This document shows positions 47,987-58,892 of a stretch of 64,000 nt of DNA, one piece after another. Below the pieces are notes generated by a model that was given only the letters and a program-made list of their open reading frames with translations, ran no database searches and was not told the origin of the DNA. Source of the stretch: Psoroptes ovis (Eukaryota; Arthropoda; Arachnida; Sarcoptiformes; Psoroptidae). Position 1 is the first letter of the stretch. Every line of letters begins with the position of its first letter. The stretch lies in assembly GCA_002943765.1 (NCBI GenBank), contig PQWQ01000004.1:434001-498000 (forward strand), given 5' to 3'. The translations under genes and the position numbers were made by a program.

Positions 47987-50065
47987 ATGAAAATTCATCG
48001 AAAATATTGGCGAACATTTTTATTAACATTTATAATATTTAATTTTTTATTATTCATATTAATTAATTATTATAATAATTTTTATTTGAAATATAAATTT
48101 TATCATGATAATTATTTATCATTGAACATAGATGATGGTCAATATTCAAAAAATAATGTTCAAATTGAACACGAACAATTATGTCATTTACCTATTGATC
48201 AATATGGACCATATGATAAATCAATTTTAAAATATCTTCAATCACGTCCAAAAAAAGTAGAATGTCCAAAGAAATTTATTCCTGTCACATATATAACCGA
48301 TGATGGTTGGTTAAAACAAAATGATGATTACAAATCGATGAAATGTTATTATCAATTCTTTCATAAAAATCCGAAAAAAGATTCAAATCCAATTTTTGAC
48401 AAGAAAAAAGTACTTGACGCTAAAAAAGGTTTAAAATTAATATTAAAAGAGAATTATATTTTCGTCAAATGTTGTTGTCATCCCAATTTTGGCCATTATG
48501 AGAATTTACATTTCTGGTTTAATCCTAATAATGAATCCCATGTTGATCAATCGAATAGTGATAAATACAATGTGTTCATTATGGTCATTGAATCATTATC
48601 AAGATTAAATTATTTACGTTATTTAAATAAAACCAAAAATATTTTAGAAAATGAATATGGTGATATTTATTATTTAAGAGGTTTAAATAAAATAGCTGAT
48701 AATTCATTTCCAAACATGGTCCCATTATTGACCGGGAAACGAGCATACAAAGGTGAATTATATAATGAAAGTTCAGGTCCATATGATGATTGGCCATTAA
48801 TTTGGAAAAGATATAAACAATTGAATTATCAAACAGCATTGATTGAAGATTATCCAGGACTTGCATTATTTAATTATCTTGCCAAAGGTTTCATCAAAGA
48901 ACCACCAACTGATTTTTATCCGCGTCCATTGTGGATACATTTATATAACCATAATATAGGTTCCAAAAAAATAATGAAACCATTTTTAATGAATCCATGT
49001 TATAATGAACGGACGCCTAAAATTGAAATATTTCTAAATCAAGTTGAACATTTTATTAGACAATGTCATGATAAACGATTGCCATATTTTATTTATTCCT
49101 TCTTCATTGAAATAACTCATGATGATTTTAACGCTGCCCAAATAATCGATTCACATTTGTATGATTTTTATAATAGAACTAAATCAATATTACTCAATAA
49201 TACAATATTAATATTGATGGGTGATCATGGCAATCGTTTTGGTTCAGTATTAGAAACACAAATCGGTCGTATTGAAGAGCGTATGCCACTTTTTTCCATA
49301 CGTTTACCAAAATCTTTACAACAAAAATATCCAAATTTAACAAAAAATCTTGAAATCAATAAGAATAGATTAGCAACATGGTTAGATGTCCATCAAATGT
49401 TGAATGATATCATCGATGGTAAACATTTTATTTTTCCAATCATTAAATTTCATTATTAATTTTCAAATAATTTTTCAGACGATTTTACATCAATTTTCAA
49501 CTCAAACAATACGGATAATCGTACACATTATTCACCATGGCGTGAAATAATACCATTAGAACGTAATTGTCAAACAGCATTGATACCGGATTTGTATTGT
49601 ACATGCGAATCACATAAATTTATAAATCCAAATTCATCATTAATAAAAGAAGCATCGAATTCATTGGTCAATTATATCAACGAACATTTGATTGATGCAA
49701 AAATTTGCCATAAACTTTCATTGAATCAAACTCGTTCATCTGAGGTAAAGAGAAAAAAAAATTTAATCATTTTACTTTGAATAATTAATGAAATTTGAAA
49801 AAATATCATCAATTTTTAGCTAATTTTACCGAATTCATCGACAATCAATCAACATAATTATCGACAACAAATCGAAATAACAATATCGGTTGAACCATCA
49901 AAAGGTTTATTTCGTAGCCGTTTATATCGTACAGCTGAAAATCCAGACAAATGGATTGTCGAAAGTGGACAAATAACACGTATCAATAAATATGGAGAAC
50001 AATCACATTGTGTTAATGAACGTAATTTTAAACCATTTTGTTATTGTTATCAACAAAAAAATTGA
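47987..50065 (+). CDS. DUF229 (sulfatase/alkaline-phosphatase fold) type II membrane protein, copy A
   Basis: Exons 47987-49418, 49479-49744 and 49820-50065. The introns are 60 bp (phase 1) and 75 bp (phase 0). The product is about 647 residues. A short basic N-terminus is followed by one membrane anchor (about residues 10-28, FLLTFIIFNFLLFILIN), then a lumenal or extracellular domain with several Cys and N-glycosylation sequons. VFIMVIESLSRLNYLRYL, SFPNMVPLLTGK and ILILMGDHGNRFG are the landmarks of the DUF229 family found in nematodes and arthropods. The last carries the Asp-His of a sulfatase-like metal site. The third exon is a Cys-containing tail ending CVNERNFKPFCYCYQ. Biochemical function in this family is not established, so the enzymatic fold is inferred from motif order. 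It lies 776 bp after the esterase on the same strand. Confidence 0.85.
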
Positions 50066-51124
50066 CCAAAATAATAAATTTTGTCAAATTTTGTCAAATG
50101 TCAAATCTAATTTTTTTATATTTTAATATCAATACAATATTGCATCGATATTGTTTTGAATTTTGTTGATCAACATCAGCATTCATCATTGCAAACCACT
50201 TCTAAATGATTTGTAAACAACAATTTCTTTTTTTTTCGTAGAAGCATGAATTGCAGCAACAACATGAAAACAAAATGGCGAAATTGATTGTTGACATGCG
50301 TCAGTTTGTAGTATTTTTTGCTTTAAAATCATTGTATACATTTAAATAATCATTGGGTGTGAGTGTGAGTGTGTGTGTGTTTGTATTGAAAATGTTGAGC
50401 AAGTGTTCAGCAGTTTTATAAATATAATAATTACTCGTTTATTTATTATTAATACAACATAAAACAATAGTGTTGTTATATGTTTTTTTTTATCAATTAA
50501 AGTCCTTGAATTTTGTTCACAGAAAACAACAACAAAATAAAATAAAATACCATGAGCACATGAAATAATCATGATAAAACAATAATAATAATAATAATAA
50601 TCAATTAAAAATCGACAAAAACTTGCATGTTATCATTGATTTTGATTTTGATATTTCTGATATTGATTATATTGATGTATAATATACAATATATTCAATA
50701 TTGTTTCTTATCAATTTCCGATAATGATAATTAATTGACAAGACAAAAAATAATTAGATAAACAAATATTTGGCATTATATTGATTTCATGAATTAATTA
50801 ATTAATGAATTTGAATTTAATTTGACATTAGACAATTCAAGAGACGAAAAAAAAATATTTATAATTCATTCATTTACAAGATTTACATTTTTGTATTGAT
50901 ATTTTTTTTTAAATTTTATACTGTTATTCAATTTTTATCAAAAATTATAATTTATTCATTTTATTTGTATGTGTTTGTACAGTAAAATATATTCACATTT
51001 ATATACTCTAATGGAAAATAGATGATAATGAATTGTTAAATAATTTTAAAATTACTAATCAAAAGAAGAAATTAATATAAAAAAAATAAGAAGAAAATAA
51101 ATAAATAAATAAACATATTAAATA
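50066..51124. other. Spacer before the ataxin-7-like gene
   Basis: AT-rich, with GT-type repeat at about 50356-50382, AAT repeats near 50580-50602 and TTAA/AATT runs near 50795-50805. No gene seen. Confidence 0.6.
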
Positions 51125-51358
51125 ATGTTTCGAAATTTATTCAATTTATCCAAACAAAAATCAACAACAACAGCAACAACAAATGAATTGAAATCAATTA
51201 TTATTGATTCTTCTAATATTGTTCAACAATCACCACAATCAATCGCAGCGACGACGACGACGCTACAATCATCATCTATGAATATTAAAAATGATGAAAT
51301 TTCTAATCATAACAATATTAATAATGGACAGAAAAAATCTATAGAAATAATTGTAATC

Positions 51359-51390
<32 letters not shown>

Positions 51391-52894
51391 CGACAATGAA
51401 GAAGATGATGATGATAATAATAATAATGAAATAAATGACAACTTTGATAATTCTCAAAGTAATAATGATGATGAGAAAAATATTGATCCGAATGAAAATG
51501 TAGAAATTATAACGAATAAGCTGAAAGATTCGGCTATCGATGATTTGATCGGTAAATCATGGTATGATTTAAATGTATTTCTTTCCAATCATAGTATGTA
51601 TTTCAATGTTTGAAAGATAAAATTGTTATTTGATCTAAATTTATTTCATTTATTAGCACAATCGGATGATTTATTCACATCAGACAGTGATGATAATGAT
51701 AATGATAATAATATAAAAAGCGATTGTACTAAATTACCGATCGAAGATGTTGATTTATTTGGTCGTGGAAATAATTCTGAACCATTGTTAACGGCTAAAT
51801 GTAAAGCTTGTAATCGTTTGATTAAAGCAAGCGAATTTCGTCGTCATACTGGTTAGTTTTATTTTTTGTGATTATTTAATTTATAATTGTTGGATTCTGG
51901 AATTTATTTCATATTTTAGAAATACGGCATCCAAACATGATAAACGGTGATGATTCTTCAAAAAGTGATATCGGTATTTTAATTCAAATGATTTAATTGA
52001 AAATTTTGATTGATATTTATTATTTTCTCTTTTGAATTCAGATATCGACAAGCCAAATGATAGTGATAATTTAAAAAGTGATACAAGTATGTCATTTTTT
52101 TCTTATTCAAATAAATATATTTTTTTCAAAATATTCTGTTTTCTAATAAATTTTTAGACATAAACAAGCTTAATATGGGTGATAATTTTTCAAATTTAGA
52201 TAAAAGTGAGATATGTATGTGCATTGAAATTTTGCAATGAACATTTTTTCTGAATTAATTTCACAAAAATCAAAAATTTTTAGCAATTAAACACTTGAAT
52301 ATTGGTGATAATTCTATGAATATCAACGATAAAAGTGATGCAGGCATGTGATAATTCTCTGATTTGATTCATATGAATAACATTTATTTTTATGACAAAA
52401 AAAAACTAGGAATCAATTATGGTTATAATAATAGAGGAAATATGGATAAAAAAATTTATGATGTTTATTTACTTAAGAAAAGAACGAAATCGATTAAAAA
52501 TAAAAATCGTATCGATAATAATAATGAAATTGAATGGTACGATATACAAAAAAGTGATAATAATAAATTGATTCTACGATCTCGTTCAAAAACGATGAAA
52601 AAATCGAATACATACTTGAATATGGAAAATGAAAGTTTATTGGATGGATTTGGATATTGTGAAACACAATCATTGAATAATGATAGAGTATCAAATTACA
52701 AACGTTTTAATGATCAAAAAAGTGATAATGATAAACTAATGCTACGATCTCGTGGAAAAACATCTAAAAAATCGAATGAATATTCAAATATCGACAATAA
52801 ACGTATTTGCATTCATTTTTATTATTACTTGAATTCAACCATTCAAATTGATTATATCTTTCGTGTATTTCAATGTTTTGATGTACAGATTTGA
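51125..52894 (+). CDS. Ataxin-7-like (SAGA subunit) zinc-finger protein, 3' end lost at duplication junction
   Basis: Seven exons join in frame: 51125-51593, 51657-51851, 51920-51973, 52042-52086, 52158-52214, 52284-52343 and 52410 onward, all joined in phase 1. The N-terminus has Thr/Ser stretches and a 12-residue Asp run from GAT repeats (about 51358-51396). LIGKSWYDL is followed about 60 residues later by DLFG and a Cys-X2-Cys-X11-His-X4-His finger, CKACNRLIKASEFRRHTEIRH. This order and spacing match the N-terminal zinc finger of ataxin-7, the subunit that anchors the deubiquitinase module to SAGA. Four small exons encode degenerate repeats with ..GDN..N..KSD, then a basic tail holds two copies of a KSDN(N/D)KL(I/M)LRSR(S/G)KT unit. 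Native sequence ends at 52803. The remaining 30 codons come from the upstream flank of copy B. The intron after exon 6 uses GC instead of GT. The SCA7 domain expected further on is absent here. Confidence 0.65.
52803..52804. other. Tandem duplication junction
   Basis: The ataxin-7-like exon runs directly into the sequence that starts copy A at 44404. The flanks before the two starts differ (CTATT before 44404 region, AAACG before 52804), so the breakpoint is well defined to a base or so. Confidence 0.88.
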
Positions 52895-53309
52895 AAAAAT
52901 TGATATTTTTGAAAGAAAAAAAAAAATGAATAAATAACTGAACATAATTAACCAGAAATTCAATCATTCGACAACAATATTTCAACAAATTCAATCGACA
53001 ACAAGACAAAAAGTCATCATCATCGAATCAAAAAGGAGTATTAAAAAAAAATTCCATTGAATTTCTATTGAAAATTCTGCAATCAAAAAAAATTTCGACA
53101 TTCTGTGTGTGTTTGTGTGTGTTTACAGTGTTTTGTTTGTGTATGTGTCTGTGTTTGTGTGTGTGTACTTGTGTTGGGTTGTATGTGCTGTGTACAAGTG
53201 CTATTCAAGTGCAAATCCATTGAATTTTTGAATCAAATTTATATTGTATTAATAATTTAGAAAAATTATCAATAATTTTCGACTGAAAAAAAAATCCGGC
53301 TTAAAAAAA

Positions 53310-55611
53310 ATGTTTAAAAGAAAACGTAATAATAATAAAAAATTTTCATCCACAAATATTGGATCATATAATAATAATTATAATAATAGTAATGATGATG
53401 AAAATGATGAATATTATGATCATTCATCACATCATGAAGATCAAATTGTTAATGATAATGATAATGATAATAATGTTAATGTTAATGGTAATGATTTCAA
53501 TAAAATAAATATAAATGATATTAATAATAATGAAAATGATAAAAATATGAAAATTAATAATAATAATAATAATAATAGTAGTAAATCTAGTCTTATATTA
53601 CGTTATTTATTATTAATATTAATAATTGGTGTAATATTATATCAAATAATTAATAATTATCATGTTATTACATATGTAAGTCATTCAGTCAAATCATTTA
53701 TACGTTGTGATTTTGACAATATAATCGGTATTGATAGTAATAATCATATGATTGATTCAAATATTGATGAAGATTTAGCACGAATGTATACACCAAATGA
53801 TAATAATATTATTAGACATATGGTTTTGCGCACACGTCTTGGACGTTTACGTGGTTTTGTACAAAATGTTAGCGATATTGAAATACAAACATTTTTATCA
53901 GTACCATTTGGGCAGCCGCCTATTGATAAATTACGATTTCGTCGTACTCGTCCAATACGCAAATGGACCGGTATTAAAGATGCAACAGAATTTCCACCAC
54001 CTTGCATTCAATCAGAATATACGCAACATTTGTTTCCAATTCATATTATTAATCAAAATATTTCTGAAGATTGTCTATATTTAAATATTTGGAGCCCATT
54101 AGGTTCGAGAAATAAATCTGTCATGGTTTTAATACATGGTGGATTATTCACAATCGGTTCTATCAGTGTCGACGAATATGATGGACGAATGTTGGCTGCA
54201 CATGGAGATGTTGTTGTCGTCACATTGCAATATCGTTTAGGCATATTTGGATTCTTAGATTTGGATTCTGAACGTGTGCCAGGCAACATGGGATTATTTG
54301 ATCAAGCCATGGCTTTAAAGTGGATACAAGACAATATTAGATATTTTGGTGGAAATCCCGATTCAATTACATTATTTGGAACATCAGCTGGATCCATTTC
54401 GATCGGTTTTCATATGTTTTCATCGTCAGCACAAAAATTATTTAATCGTGCAATTTTGCAAAGTGGTTCACCTATGTTATTAAAAGATACATTTCGACGC
54501 AGTGAAAAAGTTTCAGAAAGATTTGCAGAAATTATTGGTTGCTATGAAAAAGGCAATATGACTATTTATGATGAAGCTGAAAGCATCATTGATTGTATTG
54601 ATCAAACACCATTTGAACAATTGTTTAAAGCACAAAATGAAATTGTCAAAGGCAATCCGGTACCATTTATGCCATCTATACCGAGTGAATATATTGAAAA
54701 TTTTATAAGCGAATACAATGAAACAACTACTTTGTATCAAAAACAAATTCTCATAGGTATGCCACTTTATTTTAATCTTATTTTTTATAGTGAAAATTAT
54801 TTATAAATGAATCAAAAACATAGGCTTCAATGAAAATGAAGGTGCATTAATGTTACATTTATCATATCCAAAAATTTACAAGAAAAATGAAATACCGAAA
54901 CATAGATATTTGAAACAAGTACAAAAAAGTGTCATACAAATGGGCATCGATGCTGGCCTAAAAGAATCGATAGCAACAGCAATGGCAAATGTATTGATTA
55001 AAAATGATAAAGAAGAAGATCAATCAATTGTTTGGGCACGTAAAATAGCGAATCTATTCAGTGATGTTATGTTTGTTTGTCCTACATATCAATTTATTGA
55101 TAAATTATTATCATTAAACGTAACGACACATTTATATTTATTTTCACAACGTGCCAAAAATTCTCCTTGGGGTGATTGGATGCAAGTAACACATCATGAT
55201 GAAGTTAATTTCATTATGGGCCATCCATTACGTTATCCAAAACTTTATAATGATCATGATCGTAATGTTAGCAGTATTATGATTAAAACATGGACACATT
55301 TTGCACGTACAGGGTATTTATATTTATTTATATTTTTTCACACATTGAAAATAAATCATCATTTATTCATAACCTGATGATATAAATATATCATTTTATT
55401 TTCTTTATTCTTTATTTTTTTTTCAATTATAACAAACAAAAAAATGAATCGCAGTGAAATGCCAAACAATTTATTTGAAGAAAAATGGACACCAACCACA
55501 TTTGATCATAAAAATTTTATGCAATTAAAATATAATCAAATGAAAATGGGCAGTAATTTTCATAATCAATCATGTGACCTTTATAATCTGATGGCCGATT
55601 ATATTAGCTGA
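53310..55611 (+). CDS. Membrane-anchored carboxylesterase/cholinesterase-like protein, copy B
   Basis: Exons 53310-54756, 54824-55313 and 55455-55611, at a constant offset of 8,401 from copy A and encoding the same ~697-residue protein. The only difference I found in the coding sequence is GGC to GGT (Gly) at 54843. Membrane anchor, GTSAGS nucleophile, NENEGAL and VTHHDE residues are all preserved, so both copies look functional. The upstream 500 bp including the GT-rich leader is duplicated too, so the promoter probably came along. A minus-strand LINE begins 73 bases after the stop codon and may affect 3'-end processing of this copy. Confidence 0.88.
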
Positions 55612-55670
55612 TTTAATTAATTAGGATTTAATTTGATCCAAAGCAAGCCGAAACTAGAGGAAAAATCAAC

Positions 55671-55684
55671 AGTTTTATTGATTT
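55671..55684. repeat. LINE target-site duplication, left copy
   Basis: AGTTTTATTGATTT. It is repeated at 60419-60432 and present once in copy A at 47270-47283. Confidence 0.92.
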
Positions 55685-55904
55685 AATAATAATAATAAAT
55701 CTTTATTGCTCGGTGCGCTGCTCAAGCATTTGCACCTCTTGAATATGATATATTTAAATGGTTACTCAATAAAATAAAATGGAAATAAGAAAATTGTGAA
55801 ATTAAAATAAAATATATAATGAAAGTGTGTGTGTGTATGAACTGTGGAATGTGTGAAATTTATGAGGATGATTATGTACAGGTGAAAAGATGAAATATGG
55901 TGGT

Positions 55905-58892
55905 TCACATGTGTTGTGATCGTCTCCAGTACTCCTTACACGCTTCGTTGAAGGCATGAAACTTTGATCTGCCGGCCGTCATCTCACTTAAATTAGCGAA
56001 ACTTCGGGTAGCTAGATCGTAGAATTCGCATTCAAGTAGAACGTGTTCGGGATCTTGGAGAGGATGACCACAGCTACACAGAGGTGAATCTTTTAAATTC
56101 CTACGATATAAGTATCCTGCGAAATTACCATGCCCACTGATGAATTGCATGTTGTGAAACGTTGGGCGAAAAAATTTCGGTATCGGCAGTTGAGGGAAAA
56201 ATTTTTTAAAGTTGGAATTACAGTCAGCATGATATCTTTGTATGCATCTGGTTTCTCCAGCCGTTCTAATATATTTTTTGATCGCCATGTCTTCAATAGC
56301 ATCTGATGAAAGGCGGATTTGCACGTAGTCTTGGATTTTAACAATTCCTGCGACCGTACAAACTATGTCATCTGACACAGAAGTATAGGCCTGCAAGGAC
56401 TTGACCAGAATTTTGTGCTGGGATGTGTTAAGTTTTTTCATCGCTTTTTCAGGAATTTTATTGCCCCAAATTTGGTATCCATACATCATCGCTGGACGGA
56501 TCATACCTTTGAAAAGATTAATTCTTTTCATGCAGCTTAACCCCCAGGTGTTTGCGATTAACGCAAACATGATGTTGGTAATGCGATGAATTTTGTTGAG
56601 AGTGTTATCGATGTGAGCTGCAAAATCCAACTTGTTTCTGTGCCGATGATTTTTGATGGTGATTCCGAGGATTTTGATTTGGTTTGACGGTTGGATAGTG
56701 GTGGATGGATGGATAGTAATGTCTGGTTTTATACCATTGAACAGGTATAAGATGTTGGTTTTATCATGGTTGATGTTTAATTTAATGTTCTCACACCACT
56801 TCTCTATATGGTTTATCGTATCGCTAATTTTTTCTTTTAGGTTTCCAATAGTGTTTGCCCAGCAAACTATGGTGATGTCATCAGCAAAAGCAATTACTTT
56901 TGATGATGGTATGTTATAATTGATCAGTAGATCATTTATCAAAACATTCCATAGTGAAGGAGACATTGCTCCTCCCTGTGGACAACCATTGGTCAATTTT
57001 TTCCAAATTGAATGATCGCCATAATCGAATTTCACGAATCTATTGCTGAAATATGATTCAATAATTTTGATTAAAGCTGATGGGATATTATATTTGTCTA
57101 AGTTGTTGATGATGGCTGGCCACCAAGCTTTGTCGAATGCTGAAGCGATGTCGATGGTGATGATCGCAGTTTTGTAAATGGCTTTTTTAGATGTTGCAGT
57201 GTCGCATATCTCTTTGAGAGCGGATATGGTCGATTTGCCTTTCGTAAACCCATGTTGGTCGGGGTGTCTGAAATTCTCGAAATGGTTGTTGATTCTGTTG
57301 TTTAAGAGTTTCTCAAATATTTTGGCTAGGTTGGAAAGTAAGCAGACCGGTCGGTAGTTTTTGATGTTGTTGTAATCAGATTTGTTAGGCTTTGGTATAA
57401 TTCTAACTGTCGCTTGCTTCCAGATGTCAGGGAAATAACTCAGTTGTACACATTTATTGAAAATCGATCGTAATATCGGAGTGGTCAGATGTGCAGATAT
57501 TTTGATCATATTATTCGTGATAAAATCTGATCCCGGTGTTTTTTTGATGTTGAGATTGTTTATTAGTTGCTGTATTTCTTCGATTGTGAAAATAATTGTT
57601 TCATTATTATTGTATGAAGGAGTCGAGTTTCGGATGGTTCTGGACTCAACATTGTCATTGTCCGTAGAATCATCGGGGAAAAGTCTATTCATTATGTCGT
57701 ACATAACTAAGGTCTTAGACTGAACTGGTGTATCATCGATGATTTTTATTCTGTTGTCAGATTTAGATGACATCATTTTGAGTAATTTATATGTGTTACC
57801 ATAGCAGCTTTTAGTGTGTGTTTCTTCGAGAAATGTACGAAAACTTTCGCGTTTAGCATTGCGTAACTTTTGGACATATTCATTTCTTGCTCGACAGTAT
57901 TCACTGTGGCTGATAGTGGAATTATTCCTGTAGTACATATTTTTAATATGATGGAAATGTTGCTTTTGATTTTCAAGGTCTTTATTCCACCACGAGAATT
58001 TTGTCGGGTGTGAAGATGTGTAACGTGTCGGATATGTGCGGTATGCAGCCTCAATAAGTATTTTATGGAATTTGTGGATGATTTGATCAATATCACTGGT
58101 TGAAGTGCAGTTTAGTATACTATCATTTAATGAAGTTAGACTATTCAAGTCGATGTTGTTGACAAATTCTTGTTGGTTGGTTTCGATGAATTTCCAAGTT
58201 GAATTGATATGATGTTTTACAAATTTATCGTTTAATGTGGTAATATCGAATGATATTGTTTCATGATCCGAGAGTGAAGTGTACCTGGAAATGGACCAGT
58301 TGCGAATCATGTTGTATGCTGGTAGATTGGTTATAGTCAGATCGATGATGCTTGCTTGTCTGCAAGTTTTTTGTTTGTTGTTATGTATGATCAATTCTTT
58401 TTCGGTTATCACAGATTTGAGTTGATATCCATTAGAATTTCGTAATTGATCATGCCAATATTGATGACGTGCATTCATGTCACCACAAATGATGATGGGT
58501 GTGTTGGAATATTTGTCAAGGAGATCTTTGAAGAAATCTTTATGATTATCACAGAAGGTGTTTGGGAGAATGTACATATTTACGAAGATAATGAAGGATG
58601 ATTTAGTTTGGATAGAAATGGTGGTGGCAAAGTCGTTACAGAATTGTTCAATCATATTAATCACAAGTGATTTGTTAAGAACTACAATTGCTGTGTATGT
58701 TTTTCTTGGATTGGTTATCGGATTATGAAAGTATCTGGCTGTCAATCCGAATGGGATTCTGTTGTTGCTGATGTATAATTCTTGTAACGCGATGATATCT
58801 ATGTTGTGTTTTGTAGCATGAAGTCTAATTTCTACGGAGGCGGAAGGACTTTTCCTGAGGTTTTGTTGAATAACTTTAATTTTGTGATCCAT
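55905..58892 (-). CDS. LINE ORF2: endonuclease and reverse transcriptase
   Basis: 995 codons, open throughout. Residues about 1-225 are an AP-type endonuclease (IKVIQQNLRKS, ALQELYI, IIICGDMNARH and a late LSDHETISFDI), which nicks target DNA. The reverse transcriptase spans about 440-720, with NYRPVCLLS, QHGFTKGKST, IDIASAFDKAWW, GCPQGGAMSPSLWN (about 635) and FADD at about 669-672. The C-terminal region has a Cys-His cluster, CSCGHPLQDPEHVLLEC (about 938-954), usual in this group. I see no RNase H. The start ATG overlaps the end of ORF1 by 17 nt (58876-58892) in another frame, a typical arrangement suggesting translation by reinitiation or frameshift. All key catalytic motifs are present. 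Confidence 0.93.
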   Translation of the reverse strand: MDHKIKVIQQNLRKSPSASVEIRLHATKHNIDIIALQELYISNNRIPFGLTARYFHNPITNPRKTYTAIVVLNKSLVINMIEQFCNDFATTISIQTKSSFIIFVNMYILPNTFCDNHKDFFKDLLDKYSNTPIIICGDMNARHQYWHDQLRNSNGYQLKSVITEKELIIHNNKQKTCRQASIIDLTITNLPAYNMIRNWSISRYTSLSDHETISFDITTLNDKFVKHHINSTWKFIETNQQEFVNNIDLNSLTSLNDSILNCTSTSDIDQIIHKFHKILIEAAYRTYPTRYTSSHPTKFSWWNKDLENQKQHFHHIKNMYYRNNSTISHSEYCRARNEYVQKLRNAKRESFRTFLEETHTKSCYGNTYKLLKMMSSKSDNRIKIIDDTPVQSKTLVMYDIMNRLFPDDSTDNDNVESRTIRNSTPSYNNNETIIFTIEEIQQLINNLNIKKTPGSDFITNNMIKISAHLTTPILRSIFNKCVQLSYFPDIWKQATVRIIPKPNKSDYNNIKNYRPVCLLSNLAKIFEKLLNNRINNHFENFRHPDQHGFTKGKSTISALKEICDTATSKKAIYKTAIITIDIASAFDKAWWPAIINNLDKYNIPSALIKIIESYFSNRFVKFDYGDHSIWKKLTNGCPQGGAMSPSLWNVLINDLLINYNIPSSKVIAFADDITIVCWANTIGNLKEKISDTINHIEKWCENIKLNINHDKTNILYLFNGIKPDITIHPSTTIQPSNQIKILGITIKNHRHRNKLDFAAHIDNTLNKIHRITNIMFALIANTWGLSCMKRINLFKGMIRPAMMYGYQIWGNKIPEKAMKKLNTSQHKILVKSLQAYTSVSDDIVCTVAGIVKIQDYVQIRLSSDAIEDMAIKKYIRTAGETRCIQRYHADCNSNFKKFFPQLPIPKFFRPTFHNMQFISGHGNFAGYLYRRNLKDSPLCSCGHPLQDPEHVLLECEFYDLATRSFANLSEMTAGRSKFHAFNEACKEYWRRSQHM

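Larger units (their letters stand above)
44404..52803 (+). repeat. Tandem segmental duplication, copy A (8,400 bp)
   Basis: The sequence from 44404 (TATTTGCATTC) starts again at 52804. The offset is 8,400 bases, becoming 8,401 after an A-run that is 10 long at 44516-44525 and 11 long in copy B. The esterase and DUF229-type genes have identical translated products in both copies. The only substitution I found is C46442 versus T54843, a synonymous Gly codon. Copy A is the uninterrupted version and ends in the middle of the ataxin-7-like gene. Confidence 0.93.

Noticed and set aside
55820..55845. GT repeat near the LINE 3' end as a microsatellite insertion target (as used by some R1-clade elements)
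   Set aside because: The GT run is inside the element's own 3' UTR. The true target, shown by the empty site, is AGTTTTATTGATTT, not a microsatellite.
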